A DNA stretch of 64,000 nucleotides. Origin: a virus. Both the position numbers and the translations under genes were made by a program. The stretch lies in the IMG/VR virus record IMGVR_UViG_3300028364_000018, positions 1 to 64,000 of that record, one strand, 5' to 3'. The notes below the pieces were generated by a model. The model searched no databases. It was not told the origin of the DNA and was given only the letters and a program-made list of their open reading frames with translations. Positions 23,890-32,523 of the stretch are shown here, one piece after another; position 1 is the first letter of the stretch, and each line of letters starts with the position of its first letter.

Positions 23890-25184
23890 ACAACCTCCAA
23901 CTCCTATCTCAACTCCGCAGTATAAAGCGCGCAGGACAGTTCCCTTACGGGCCGCTGTCCCTGACGCAGAACGCCCCGCAACCACAGATGGCGCCCCCTC
24001 CTCCTCCACCGGAAGAACCGGAGGAGGATCCACGCCTGGGCGAGATGCAGGGACAGATAGAACAGAGTCAACAGGAACTTCAAAAGCTACAAGAGCAGAC
24101 GCGTCAACAAGACTCCGAACTTAAGTCCGAAAAACTTAGGACACAACAGGCTCAGGCCGAGTCACAGTTGATGAAACGTGATGCGGACCTGACCAAACGT
24201 GAGGCGGATCTCGTACGACAACAGGCGGAGGCCCAGACTCAAGCTGACGGTAAGACCGTACCTCATTTTAGCCCGACGGCCATGACTCAACTTAAGAATA
24301 TCCAGAAGAAGCTGCAGTTCCTTACTAAGGGCGCGGAGGCTGACAGATCCTTTGAACTACCTGCATCTTATGGCCCGAAGTCCCAGGAGTTTAAGGATAT
24401 AGTGGCGGCCCGCAGTCAGACCGACAACGGGTTTGTTCCTACCAGCTTCAAAGGTCCCAACGCTAGGGAAGCCTTTAATGTTAGTCAGGATGTCAATCAG
24501 ACTATGAACACTGGGCCCGGCAATACCCCGGAGGGGTATGATAGACGGTGGTTAACTACAGGACAGGCGGAGGGCCTTGCAGACGGTAACTGGCTAGAGC
24601 GACAATCACAACGTGCTGTGAATCTAGCACGACCTTTTGCTGTAGGGGCGCAGGGAGCCAGAGAAAACTGGCGTGCTGGCAATTACGGTAAAGCTGTTGG
24701 TCATGTCGCACAAGGAGCTCTAAGTACAGCCTGGAATCTGTCTCCCTGGGGCGCGGTAGGTAACATGGTCCTTAACGGCGATGGGGATAGTATGATTAAT
24801 CTAGGGATGCCGGAAACTGATAAGTATATGGAAGACTGGACAACCAACAGGCTCAACACCATGGAGTCCGCGTCAAGCGGACGGGACCTACTCCAAGGCC
24901 TATCCAACGATTACAAGGTGAACAACGACTTGCTGGGCGCGCCCGAGGGTGTGAGCGCTCAGGCCCTTAACCGCTACGAGCAGTACGCGGGTCTCACAAA
25001 GAATCCCAACGCAGGCCCGACCTTCATGCAAGGTACTCTAGATGCATACCGCGGTAACCAATATGGGGACCCCAACACATGGTTCGGACAAATCCTGAAT
25101 AGCGGGCTACCCTATCTATCTAAACTTATGACAGGCGGCCCACGCCCAACCCTACAACCCCCTAACCCAGGGTTGTACGCATGA
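23886..25184 (+). CDS. Putative virion protein with Pro stretch and coiled coil
   Basis: 432 aa overlapping both neighbours by 4 nt. Starts MNNLQLLSQLRSIKRAGQF (KxA motif). A polyproline run (~40-47) is followed by a glutamine-rich coiled coil (~55-125), then a Gly/Ala/Asn-rich body. Co-translated with the RNA polymerase piece, so it may be packaged with it. No enzyme motif seen. Confidence 0.55.
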   Translation: MNNLQLLSQLRSIKRAGQFPYGPLSLTQNAPQPQMAPPPPPPEEPEEDPRLGEMQGQIEQSQQELQKLQEQTRQQDSELKSEKLRTQQAQAESQLMKRDADLTKREADLVRQQAEAQTQADGKTVPHFSPTAMTQLKNIQKKLQFLTKGAEADRSFELPASYGPKSQEFKDIVAARSQTDNGFVPTSFKGPNAREAFNVSQDVNQTMNTGPGNTPEGYDRRWLTTGQAEGLADGNWLERQSQRAVNLARPFAVGAQGARENWRAGNYGKAVGHVAQGALSTAWNLSPWGAVGNMVLNGDGDSMINLGMPETDKYMEDWTTNRLNTMESASSGRDLLQGLSNDYKVNNDLLGAPEGVSAQALNRYEQYAGLTKNPNAGPTFMQGTLDAYRGNQYGDPNTWFGQILNSGLPYLSKLMTGGPRPTLQPPNPGLYA

Positions 25185-27085
25185 CCTACGCAGTAAAAGA
25201 CGGGCGAATTCAAGAGGTTGATGATCAGGAGATTGACATTGAGCTTCCGTCTGCCAATTCATTTTTAAGTATCCACGGTAACACCATTCCCATGCAGTCA
25301 GGGGTGCAGGCCCCCCGTGTGTTCTACGGGTCTAGGTTCTTGAATCAGGCACTACCGTTGGTCAACCCTGAGGCACCGCTGGTCCAGACCAAGATAGACG
25401 GACAGGACCGGAGCTTCGATCAGGAGCTAGGGAAGTCTATGGGCGCGGTATTCAGCGACAGACTTGGGCGGGTGCTGAACGTGGACAATGACCACGTCGA
25501 GTTAGAGGACCCGGAGACCGGGGAAACCTGGACTAAACAGCTTTATAACAACTTTCTTTTTAATCGTAAGACTAGTTTGCACAGCACCCCCAGTGTTAAG
25601 CAGGGAGATATGGTGGAGCCTGGCCAACTTCTGGCGCGCTCCAACTACACAGACGACAAAGGGACGTTGGCTATGAGTGTCAACGCCCGCATAGGTCTAG
25701 TCCCCTACAAGGGTTACTCCATGGATGACGCGGTGGTCATCAGCCAGAGCCTAGCCAATCGCCTTACTAGTAGGCAGACCTACGTAGAGGACCAAGAGTT
25801 TGATGGGGATGTTAAGGGTGGTAAGAATCATTTCCACTCGTTGTTCCCCACGGCTTTCAAGCAAACTCAATTGAAGAAGTTGGATGCAGAGGGGGTGGCG
25901 CGGGCCGGTCAGATTCTGGAGAAGGGTGACCCTTATGTGTTGGCGACCAAACCCAGGATGTTCACCTCACAAGCGGGGAGCTTGGGTAAGCTCAGCCGGG
26001 CTATGCAACAGACCCGGCAGGACGCGAGTTTGGTGTGGGATCACAATGAGCCTGGGACTGTGCAGGATGTCGTCCGGACTAAGAAAGGTGTGAAGGTAGT
26101 GATAGATACAGAGACACCTGTGATGGTGGGGGACAAGCTGACAGAGCGTCACGGAAATAAGGGCGTCGTATCCAAGATACTCTCTGATGAGGAGATGCCA
26201 CGCACTGTGGATGGTCTACCATTGGAGATGTTACTTAATCCTTTGGGAATTCCGAGCCGGGTGAATTCTGCGATGGTTTATGATATTTTACTGGGGAAGG
26301 TCGCCAAGAAAAGGGGCGAGGGTTACAATCTTCCGGCGTTTAATAAACCAGGGGAGAAATGGTATGACTTTGTAGAACAACAACTGGCGGAGCATGGGAT
26401 CGACGCGGAAGAACGGGTGTTTGATCCGATGGAGCAACGTGAATTGGAGAATCCAATTACAGTGGGTTACGCTCCTGTTATGAAGTTGCATCACATGGCC
26501 TCGTCGAAGCTCAGTGGTAGAAGTCAAGGCAGCTATTCGATGGACGAACAACCATTAAAAGGCGGATCCGACGCAGCCCAAGCCAAGCGTTTATCTGGAT
26601 TGGAACGTAATGCCCTAATCTCCAGCGGGGCCTACGCCACCCTACGAGAGAGTTCGACAATTCGAGGTCAGCGCAACGACGACTTCTGGAAGGCCGTTAG
26701 GTCAGGCCACACCCCGCGCGAACCAGGCTCACCCTTCGTCTGGGATAAGTTTCAGGCGCTTCTCCAAGGTAGTGGGATGCTCGCCAGAGATCTAGGTGGG
26801 GGCAAGCTGCGCCTCGGACCCTTTACCGATAAGAGCTTGGCGGAGCTCAAACCCCGAACGTTGGACAACGCCGACTCCGTTAACCCCGACACATTGGAGC
26901 CCGTAGCAGGCGGTCTGTTCGACCCTGTTCTGGTTGGTGGCGGACGTTGGGGTGCGATCGATCTGGATACCCCGGTACCCAACCCAGCGTTTGAGAAGCA
27001 GATAGCGCAATTGCTGGGCGTCCGGGAGAAGGATGTGCGTCGGGTGGTGGCAGGTGAGCTGGATCTGGAAGAAGCGCAAAAGTGA
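25181..27085 (+). CDS. RNA polymerase: C-terminal half of beta fused to the N-terminus of beta'
   Basis: 634 aa. It starts at the beta region after the rif cluster (FLSIHGNTIPM, AP.RV..GS..LNQALPL) and keeps beta hallmarks: NARIGLVPYKGYSMDDAVVIS (~170-190), GDKLTERHGNKGVVS (~317-331) with the active-site lysines, GLPLEMLLNPLGIPSRVN (~345-362), and LHHMASSKLSGRSQGSYS (~430). From ~555 the beta' start follows: LKPRTLDNADSVNPDTLEP-VAGGLFDP, as in the 'IRxWSxGEVxxPET..GGLFxxxIFG' beginning of beta'. So one chain carries beta-C plus beta'-N, while beta-N is not in the window and beta' continues at 51374. It would pair with the other pieces to form a phage-specific polymerase. Confidence 0.9.
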   Translation: MTYAVKDGRIQEVDDQEIDIELPSANSFLSIHGNTIPMQSGVQAPRVFYGSRFLNQALPLVNPEAPLVQTKIDGQDRSFDQELGKSMGAVFSDRLGRVLNVDNDHVELEDPETGETWTKQLYNNFLFNRKTSLHSTPSVKQGDMVEPGQLLARSNYTDDKGTLAMSVNARIGLVPYKGYSMDDAVVISQSLANRLTSRQTYVEDQEFDGDVKGGKNHFHSLFPTAFKQTQLKKLDAEGVARAGQILEKGDPYVLATKPRMFTSQAGSLGKLSRAMQQTRQDASLVWDHNEPGTVQDVVRTKKGVKVVIDTETPVMVGDKLTERHGNKGVVSKILSDEEMPRTVDGLPLEMLLNPLGIPSRVNSAMVYDILLGKVAKKRGEGYNLPAFNKPGEKWYDFVEQQLAEHGIDAEERVFDPMEQRELENPITVGYAPVMKLHHMASSKLSGRSQGSYSMDEQPLKGGSDAAQAKRLSGLERNALISSGAYATLRESSTIRGQRNDDFWKAVRSGHTPREPGSPFVWDKFQALLQGSGMLARDLGGGKLRLGPFTDKSLAELKPRTLDNADSVNPDTLEPVAGGLFDPVLVGGGRWGAIDLDTPVPNPAFEKQIAQLLGVREKDVRRVVAGELDLEEAQK

Positions 27086-27115
27086 TTGACGATACGCAGA
27101 GCCAGGGGGTATGAT
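27086..27115 (+). promoter_or_regulatory. Sigma70-like promoter with short leader
   Basis: TTGACG 27086-27091, 18-bp spacer, TATGAT 27110-27115. The next gene at 27142 has AAGGA upstream, so this transcript has a short leader. An 8-codon frame (27119-27145) ends in ATGA overlap with that gene. Confidence 0.55.
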
Positions 27116-27141
27116 ACAATGATTAACAACAAGGACGAACA

Positions 27142-27858
27142 ATGAATAACTCAGAAAAATTAGAGGTAGCGCAACTCCTCAAACAAGCCAATAAACTCCA
27201 GTCTTTGAAACAGTTATTGCTGGGCAACGCCGCAGGAGCATATCTAGTTAAGACCCAGATGGGTAACCCCAGCTGGAGGGAAGCTTACCAGACAGCGAAG
27301 CGTATTAACATGGTTCCAAATATTATGGCCAAGGCAGACTTAAAAAGCATGGTACCGAGCAAGGTTCGCAGGGGTTGGGGGCGTTATCTGGACCTAATGC
27401 AGGGTACGGATGATATGATGTCAGGACGTTACTTCAATCGCAGAACGAGAGAACAGAAGGACCATTTGGGTTACATGAAAGATGAGATTATGGGGTATCT
27501 TAAGGGTGATAAAATGGGTATATACGACTCAGGTCAAGGCCCCGTCTTGGGTCGGAAAGCTGTATCTATGAACCCGAATAGTCCTAACTTTGGTCTAGTA
27601 GACTTAGAGGTGAGCGTACCTACTGGTATTAGCAAACTTAAGAAAATGCTAGGCGGTGCGGAGCGTAAGATTATCACAGAGCGGGAATCTTTACGCGGGG
27701 ATTTAGACAGGCATATCGGAAAGCTGGAGGATTTTATCGCTTCGGGTCCAGAGAATGTAAGTCAATGGCGGAAGACTATGGCAACGCGTGCCGGAACAGG
27801 GGCCGCGGGAGGGTTCGGATTGTCGCAGCTATTACAGGGTAACGACGACGAGGTCTAA
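27142..27858 (+). CDS. Putative virion protein, 238 aa
   Basis: 238 aa starting MNNSEKLEVAQLLKQANKLQ, like the protein at 3653 and with the KxA motif. Basic and mostly helical, ending in a Gly-rich segment (TGAAGGFGLSQLLQG). The next feature is a GTTATATATA box. Structural role is inferred from the shared N-terminus. Confidence 0.55.
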   Translation: MNNSEKLEVAQLLKQANKLQSLKQLLLGNAAGAYLVKTQMGNPSWREAYQTAKRINMVPNIMAKADLKSMVPSKVRRGWGRYLDLMQGTDDMMSGRYFNRRTREQKDHLGYMKDEIMGYLKGDKMGIYDSGQGPVLGRKAVSMNPNSPNFGLVDLEVSVPTGISKLKKMLGGAERKIITERESLRGDLDRHIGKLEDFIASGPENVSQWRKTMATRAGTGAAGGFGLSQLLQGNDDEV

Positions 27859-27865
27859 AGTGCAA

Positions 27866-27902
27866 TAACACCTCCAACTACGTTATATATATTTGAGTCC
27901 CC
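27866..27902 (+). promoter_or_regulatory. GTTATATATA-box, putative phage promoter (copy 3)
   Basis: TAAC, 12 nt, GTTATATATA (27882-27891), TTTGA, GTCCCC. The start codon at 27943 is about 60 nt further; a short CCCC/GGGG hairpin lies just after the box. Confidence 0.55.
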
Positions 27903-27942
27903 TCCACTTCGGTTGGGGTATTTTAACGTTAAAATTGGAGAT

Positions 27943-28326
27943 ATGATCATGATCAAATTACACACACTCAACGCCGGAATCTTTATTGGAACTAAGTTGG
28001 AAAACACAGGTTCGAAACTGTCTACCCACTGTACTGCTAAAATAGAACAACTCGGACCAGAGAAGGACCTTGCGGATTACCGCAAACAACTGAAGGTCCT
28101 CCGCAAGGACCATAAGGCCTTGACTCAGGTCGCGGGACTTGGGGATTTCCAGGAAGCAGCGGTGGAAGCCGTGCTGATGGAGACCAACAAGTTGGAGGCC
28201 AAAGTACTGTCTTTGGATGGTATCAAGGGGCAAGCTAAGACCCTGGACAAGGTTCAGGCATTCCAACGCGTACTTACTGGAGCTCCGGCTCCTGAAGAGG
28301 TTGACGCAGTGCTTAGGCCTGCGTAA
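27943..28326 (+). CDS. Helical protein, 127 aa, last gene before a terminator
   Basis: 127 aa from ATG 27943 with TTGGAG upstream. After a short beta-like start (LHTLNAGIFIGTKLENTG) the rest is a long charged helix pair with regular Leu/Lys/Glu spacing, possibly a coiled coil. Monocistronic: a GTTATATATA box upstream and a terminator just after the stop imply high, separate expression, as for a major virion or early host-takeover protein. Unknown. Confidence 0.6.
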   Translation: MIMIKLHTLNAGIFIGTKLENTGSKLSTHCTAKIEQLGPEKDLADYRKQLKVLRKDHKALTQVAGLGDFQEAAVEAVLMETNKLEAKVLSLDGIKGQAKTLDKVQAFQRVLTGAPAPEEVDAVLRPA

Positions 28327-28336
28327 CTTCTAAATG

Positions 28337-28360
28337 AAAAGAGCCTTCGGGCTCTTTTTT
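28337..28360 (+). terminator. Rho-independent terminator
   Basis: AAAAGAGCC-TTCG-GGCTCTTTT with TT extension: 9-bp stem, UUCG tetraloop, six T in a row. Strong and A-rich on the left, so possibly bidirectional. Confidence 0.9.
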
Positions 28361-28373
28361 AGCTACTATGGAC

Positions 28374-28407
28374 TGGACAAACCCAGGCAAACCCTCATAA
28401 TGCTAGC
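28374..28407 (+). promoter_or_regulatory. Leaderless sigma70-like promoter
   Basis: TGGACA 28374-28379, 16-bp spacer, CATAAT 28396-28401, 6 nt, ATG 28408. Confidence 0.6.
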
Positions 28408-29094
28408 ATGACAACACACATCGGACAACGACTTTACCTTGACTACCTAACTAAATGTGCAGGTGATGACCTGATGGAGTTCCCCAGAAATAGGGTATCG
28501 ACTCCCAGCTTCTTGTGGGATGCACTGAAGAGCCCGTTGGGAAACGCTCGACAACTCTCTGAAGCTACGGGGCGTGATTCAGCGGGGTACCTCAGCGCAG
28601 GTCTCGGTATGCTAGGACGAGCAGGCGGTCTCGCGGCTTCCGCCCTGCCTGGTAGAGGCGTGACTCGCACAGGCATGCAGAGCGCCGGACGCCTTCTACG
28701 ACACCTAGCAGCGGTTTACGCAGGAGGCGCTGCGGGACACGGACTAGCCGCTAATAGGTCCAACGCAGCGCAAGACCGTGAGTTCATGAGCTACGTCGAC
28801 GACTACCTACCTGATATCATGCGAACCAAGGCCATAGGCAGACAACTTGATAAGAGCTCCCCAAGGGGGTTAGCCAAGGCACTAGACCAGAGTTCGTTCT
28901 TACCAGGTAACTTACGCGAGGCCCTACGCACCCGTAACCCGGTGAAAGCCGCAACAGCACCTCCCCCAACCCAGCAGATACAGGTCAAGCCCATCCAGCC
29001 AACTTTAGCCAAACCCGTAAAACCACTGGGGCAGGCGGGTAAGGTCTCTGCGGGTCCGGGTGGAGAAGTCACCACACCAACTAAAAAGCTATAG
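28408..29094 (+). CDS. Putative virion membrane protein, 228 aa
   Basis: 228 aa. N-terminus MTTHIGQRLYLDYLTKCAGDD carries the KxA motif in the position common to other virion-like proteins. Gly/Ala-rich segments at ~65-90 and ~105-122, then a polar and Pro/Lys-rich tail. Leaderless start. Role inferred. Confidence 0.55.
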   Translation: MTTHIGQRLYLDYLTKCAGDDLMEFPRNRVSTPSFLWDALKSPLGNARQLSEATGRDSAGYLSAGLGMLGRAGGLAASALPGRGVTRTGMQSAGRLLRHLAAVYAGGAAGHGLAANRSNAAQDREFMSYVDDYLPDIMRTKAIGRQLDKSSPRGLAKALDQSSFLPGNLREALRTRNPVKAATAPPPTQQIQVKPIQPTLAKPVKPLGQAGKVSAGPGGEVTTPTKKL

Positions 29095-29098
29095 GGTC

Positions 29099-30040
29099 GT
29101 GCGTATTTCAAAAGACGACTTAAGGGTCCTGCGAGAAGGACTAAAGCAGGCGGCGGCGCAAGAACCCCCCGCAGAGGCCTCTCGTTCATGGATAGATCGT
29201 TTGTTAAGACGACCTACCCCTAACTCTAAGGCGTTGATACAATGGGCGGTGGATCACCCAGATCAGGGATTAGATTACCCGAGTATACTTAAGCTCAAAA
29301 GGATGATAGACACACACGTAGACCATCCGATGATAGGACCTAAAAGGATAGACAGCATACCAAGGTCTATGATAAGCAAGCAACAACTGAGTAAGGATGA
29401 GATGTTATCGGCGGGGTTTGTACCAAGCTTAGTGTCGGTCCCTGAGCGAGGTCAAAAAACATGGACGAGTTACAGACACCCCAGCTCCGGTACGCACATC
29501 CACGATCACGACGAAGACTGGGTGATACATAACGACGACTGGCCTAGTATGGCGATGCAGAGTATCAAGGCACGGCACACGGGTAATAAAGTGAACTACG
29601 CGGAGGGAGCAAAACATACTGTGTTTGAAGGTATACCAGGGTACTACAACTTTGGTTTGAGCTCTATACTAGGGTCACCCACCATACCACAGCTGATAAA
29701 AGACCCTGAATTAGCGAATAGAGCCACAGCAGGTCGAGCGGCTTTGGGACTACTCACAGCTACAGCAATACCGGCAGGGTTGGCATCGCTGCTTCCCGGC
29801 GACCGCAGCGGAAGGGCCTTGCGAACTGGGGGGACGGTAGCAGGAGGTCTCGGTGGGTTGATGGCGGCCCAAAAATTACGAGGTACACTCCCAGTACGAT
29901 TTAGCAGCGATCCACGTGTTCGGTTCTTCGGGGACACAGCGGGATTGGTCGGCGGGGCGTTAGGAGGGCGAGCACTAGCCCGTAGGCTAGACGGTAGGGT
30001 TGAAGCCGAAAACACAGATTTAGATGAACCAGAACAGTAA
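29099..30040 (+). CDS. Putative virion protein with C-terminal glycine-zipper segment
   Basis: 313 aa from GTG 29099, which gives the N-terminus MRISKDDLRVLREGLKQAA with the KxA motif; a GTG at 29060 inside the previous gene is possible. Residues ~190-300 hold three Gly/Ala hydrophobic stretches (GLLTATAIPAGLASLLPG, GGTVAGGLGGLMAAQ, GLVGGALGGRALA). The middle has His-rich SGTHIHDHDEDW. No family known; likely an internal virion protein. Confidence 0.5.
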   Translation: MRISKDDLRVLREGLKQAAAQEPPAEASRSWIDRLLRRPTPNSKALIQWAVDHPDQGLDYPSILKLKRMIDTHVDHPMIGPKRIDSIPRSMISKQQLSKDEMLSAGFVPSLVSVPERGQKTWTSYRHPSSGTHIHDHDEDWVIHNDDWPSMAMQSIKARHTGNKVNYAEGAKHTVFEGIPGYYNFGLSSILGSPTIPQLIKDPELANRATAGRAALGLLTATAIPAGLASLLPGDRSGRALRTGGTVAGGLGGLMAAQKLRGTLPVRFSSDPRVRFFGDTAGLVGGALGGRALARRLDGRVEAENTDLDEPEQ

Positions 30041-30048
30041 GGAAAAAT

Positions 30049-30198
30049 ATGCTTGAGAAACCCGAGATACACACCTGGACGTTCAACAGAGGCGTAACAG
30101 ACTGGTACGGGCGGATGGCACAGGTCTACCGCCTTAGACGTGTGCGCAAACAAGTCTTCCGACAACCGGAAGCAAATATAAGGAATGATTATGAATGA
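30049..30198 (+). CDS. Small basic protein, 49 aa
   Basis: 49 aa with AAGGAAAAAT upstream. Basic C-terminal half (LRRVRKQVFRQ). Overlaps the next gene by 8 nt. Unknown. Confidence 0.45.
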   Translation: MLEKPEIHTWTFNRGVTDWYGRMAQVYRLRRVRKQVFRQPEANIRNDYE

Positions 30199-30793
30199 TG
30201 TTTTTTACGTCGGGATAGCAGGTCGCGCAGGATCAGGTAAGGACCCAGCCGCGCAGGTAGTGGCGGGGCACATGACCAAACCCTCCACAATCAAAGCCCT
30301 AGCCGAGGGGTTGAAGAACATGCTGGCCGCTCACTATGGTGTGGCGCAGGACAACCCACTACTCTACACAGCAGAGGGTAAGGCCAGCCCCAGTCCAAAC
30401 CCACTGACAAAGGGTAACACCGTACGTGATGACCTCATACAATTGGGGGACGCGACGAGAGCGATCAACCTAAACATATGGGTGAACGACATGAAGCGGC
30501 GTGCGATGCAGACTGGCGCGCAGATCGTTGTAGTACCGGACGTCCGTTACAAGAACGAGAAGGAACAGTTGGATATGCTGATATGGGTCGGACCTGATAA
30601 ACCCGGCAAGCACCCTACTGAAGCGGAACTGACTTCGGAAGACGCGACTCTTAATTGCGCGTTCCTGCAACTGACGGTGGGAGAGCGCCTGGATGCACTG
30701 CGGGAGATATTACAAACTACACGTAAGCTAGTAGAGGATGGGTCTACTAGATCTCAGATAGAGGCGTATCGGTTATTCGGGGCGGGAGTTTGA
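30191..30793 (+). CDS. P-loop deoxynucleoside monophosphate kinase
   Basis: 200 aa. Walker A is GRAGSGKD (~residues 9-16), as in phage T4-type dNMP kinases, followed by helix 'ALAEGLKNMLAAHYG' and DVRYKNEKEQ (~118-127), the conserved segment that positions substrate. These enzymes turn dNMP into dNDP for phage DNA synthesis. ATG 30191 has AAGGA at the right distance; ATG 30185 is the alternative. Overlaps the next frame by TTGA. Confidence 0.75.
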   Translation: MNDVFYVGIAGRAGSGKDPAAQVVAGHMTKPSTIKALAEGLKNMLAAHYGVAQDNPLLYTAEGKASPSPNPLTKGNTVRDDLIQLGDATRAINLNIWVNDMKRRAMQTGAQIVVVPDVRYKNEKEQLDMLIWVGPDKPGKHPTEAELTSEDATLNCAFLQLTVGERLDALREILQTTRKLVEDGSTRSQIEAYRLFGAGV

Positions 30794-31014
30794 AGGCCTT
30801 TCAAGTGGTTCTCACCTGTGATAAGTGGGTGGACGACAAAGCGATGGACCATGTACAGCACGTGATCTTTCCTGTCCTAAAGGCCTCGGGCCTAGTTCCT
30901 CATATTGAAGAGCTTGACCAACCCACCCCCGAGGTGTTAGAGTCGGTACATGCACCGACCTGTTCAAACGGCTGTCCTACGACACAAACGCTGGAGAGTC
31001 CAGGACTCAGCTGA
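30790..31014 (+). CDS. Hypothetical protein, 74 aa
   Basis: 74 aa from TTG 30790 (TTGA overlap with the kinase). Its first 55 residues look folded; the last 20 overlap the next gene in another frame and look random, so the real end may be shared by chance. Low-confidence gene with the next promoter inside it. Confidence 0.4.
   Translation: MKAFQVVLTCDKWVDDKAMDHVQHVIFPVLKASGLVPHIEELDQPTPEVLESVHAPTCSNGCPTTQTLESPGLS
30914..30949 (+). promoter_or_regulatory. Internal leaderless promoter
   Basis: TTGACC 30914-30919, 18-bp spacer, TAGAGT 30938-30943, 6 nt, ATG 30950. Lies inside the upstream frame. Confidence 0.5.
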
Positions 31015-31240
31015 GATCCCGGACGGGCACCGGACCGAGGGCGAACGACTTTTGGGCATCTGCATATACAGCGACAAGACAATCCATGTCCCTAAAGAGG
31101 GGGAGACCCTGGTGGATCTTGATGTGATTCTACATGAAGGCCTGCACGCCTGTACGGAGCTAGATGAGCAGGCGGTGGATGAGACAGCGTCGTCCCTTGC
31201 CCTACTGCTTTGGAGGCTAGGTTGGCGAAAGGGAATTTAA
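30950..31240 (+). CDS. Small zincin-like metallopeptidase (HExxH)
   Basis: 96 aa. VILHEGLHACTELDEQAVDE (around 60-79) has HEGLH, the HExxH zinc motif, with Glu residues 8-12 positions on that may be the third ligand, as in small phage SprT/ImmA-like zincins. Short for a full peptidase. Leaderless promoter fixes the start. It ends just before a GTTATATATA box. Confidence 0.55.
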   Translation: MHRPVQTAVLRHKRWRVQDSAEIPDGHRTEGERLLGICIYSDKTIHVPKEGETLVDLDVILHEGLHACTELDEQAVDETASSLALLLWRLGWRKGI

Positions 31241-31270
31241 CCCCTGTCTACGTTATATATACTTGAAGGC
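31238..31270 (+). promoter_or_regulatory. GTTATATATA-box, putative phage promoter (copy 4)
   Basis: TAAC, 10 nt, GTTATATATA (31252-31261), CTTGA, AGGCCC. A CACG-CTT-CGTG hairpin follows. First gene downstream starts at 31317. Confidence 0.55.
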
Positions 31271-31316
31271 CCACGCTTCGTGAGTCTCATATTTTTAACC
31301 ATAACAAAGGAATAAA

Positions 31317-31400
31317 ATGAATGTATTCATCATGGGAATGTGGGTGGGGTTTTTTATAGCTATGGCGATAACAGTTCTAGCATGGGTGGCGGGCATATGA
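31317..31400 (+). CDS. 27-aa single-span membrane peptide
   Basis: Nearly all hydrophobic (VFIMGMWVGFFIAMAITVLAW). AAAGGAATAAA upstream and ATGA overlap downstream support it. Could be a small lysis or membrane peptide. Confidence 0.45.
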   Translation: MNVFIMGMWVGFFIAMAITVLAWVAGI

Positions 31401-31537
31401 CCGAGGACGATCTGGCCCAAGCTCAGAAGAGAGAAGATCTACAGGCCGACATCGAGCATTACGGACCTACTGTGATAGGCGCTTTGATTGTGGCGGGGGC
31501 TCTCGTCTACGTAGCTTATAAGGCCCTCCGTGGATAA
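31397..31537 (+). CDS. 46-aa membrane protein
   Basis: 46 aa from ATG 31397 in the stop of the previous gene. Acidic N-terminal helix, then one transmembrane helix (VIGALIVAGALVYVAYKAL). Together with 31317 it forms a pair of tiny membrane proteins, a layout seen for holin/antiholin or spanin parts. Confidence 0.5.
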   Translation: MTEDDLAQAQKREDLQADIEHYGPTVIGALIVAGALVYVAYKALRG

Positions 31538-31913
31538 GCGTCAATGGCGAGAGGATTGCACGGCCTTCTTGCTGGAACAACTCCTAGAAGCTGTTCTAGA
31601 AGGTCAACCTCAGAGTGTTGTAGTCGGACGAGATGACCCCCACGCGGCGGATCTACGCCTTCAATTCAAGCAGATGTTAATGGATATCTACATGAGGTTC
31701 GAACAACCTCGTTATAATGAACTGCAGATTGACGGATCCTTGGTAACGTTTATCGGAGCCGGACAGATTCGTGAGTGGCAAAAAACACACAGGATAGGCG
31801 TGGGTGAATTCTGGGACAACAGTTGCGCTCATTGGCAGGGTCCCTTCTGGGAACCCTCTGCTTGCACCGTCACAAACTTAATTAAGGAACCTATGCGCGA
31901 TTGGCGCATTTGA
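31530..31913 (+). CDS. Hypothetical protein, 127 aa
   Basis: 127 aa from GTG 31530, 8 nt inside the previous gene. Soluble, with several Trp near the C-terminus. Not recognised. Confidence 0.5.
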   Translation: MDKRQWREDCTAFLLEQLLEAVLEGQPQSVVVGRDDPHAADLRLQFKQMLMDIYMRFEQPRYNELQIDGSLVTFIGAGQIREWQKTHRIGVGEFWDNSCAHWQGPFWEPSACTVTNLIKEPMRDWRI

Positions 31914-31918
31914 ATAAT

Positions 31919-32395
31919 ATGAAAGTAGATGAAAGCATGATTCAGACGGTAGTGGCGGTTGCCGACCAGTACTACACAGATGATAGATCCAACGAGTTGT
32001 ACGATCTGCTAGGGGAGAAAGTTGGCGGGTTCCCCTCTATCTGGTTCGAAGTTGGCGTGTTTGCGCTGGCCATGGACCAACAATTAGCAGGCGAGTGGAG
32101 CATAGGAGCCCGGGAGTTCATAGATGACGTAATGGAGCTGACCCGCGATTGGATAACCCTCTGTCTGATGAACGGGACCTTCGTTACCTTCGACCACCTA
32201 TGGGATACACGCCTGGAACGTTTTAAGGTAGTGGTAGAGAGTACCACGACCTTGACGCATACAGTCTGGCCCTTAGCACCCAGAGGGGACGTGTCACAGG
32301 CACGGGCCTTGGCGTTGAAGGAGGTGCGGGACACCTGCGGAGCTCTAGCTAATCTCAGGGTTGTAGAAGTCAAGAGGGCCGCAGGTCGACCATGA
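31919..32395 (+). CDS. Hypothetical protein, 158 aa
   Basis: 158 aa from ATG 31919; TTG 31910 (TTGA overlap) is equally possible as no clear Shine-Dalgarno exists. Acidic first half, basic tail. Ends ATGA with the next frame. Unknown. Confidence 0.5.
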   Translation: MKVDESMIQTVVAVADQYYTDDRSNELYDLLGEKVGGFPSIWFEVGVFALAMDQQLAGEWSIGAREFIDDVMELTRDWITLCLMNGTFVTFDHLWDTRLERFKVVVESTTTLTHTVWPLAPRGDVSQARALALKEVRDTCGALANLRVVEVKRAAGRP

Positions 32396-32523
32396 AAACC
32401 TATAAAACGATGGATAGCCTTCTAAGGCGTTTGGCCTACAAAGGTCGGTCGAAGAAGTGGGAAAGGCGCAGAACGAAGAAAGCAACAAGATTACCCAAGG
32501 ATAAACATGCAGTACGTAGTTGA
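32392..32523 (+). CDS. 43-aa very basic protein
   Basis: ATGA overlap start. About 40% Lys/Arg, no hydrophobic core; may bind nucleic acid. Ends 17 nt inside the next gene. Confidence 0.4.
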   Translation: MKTYKTMDSLLRRLAYKGRSKKWERRRTKKATRLPKDKHAVRS

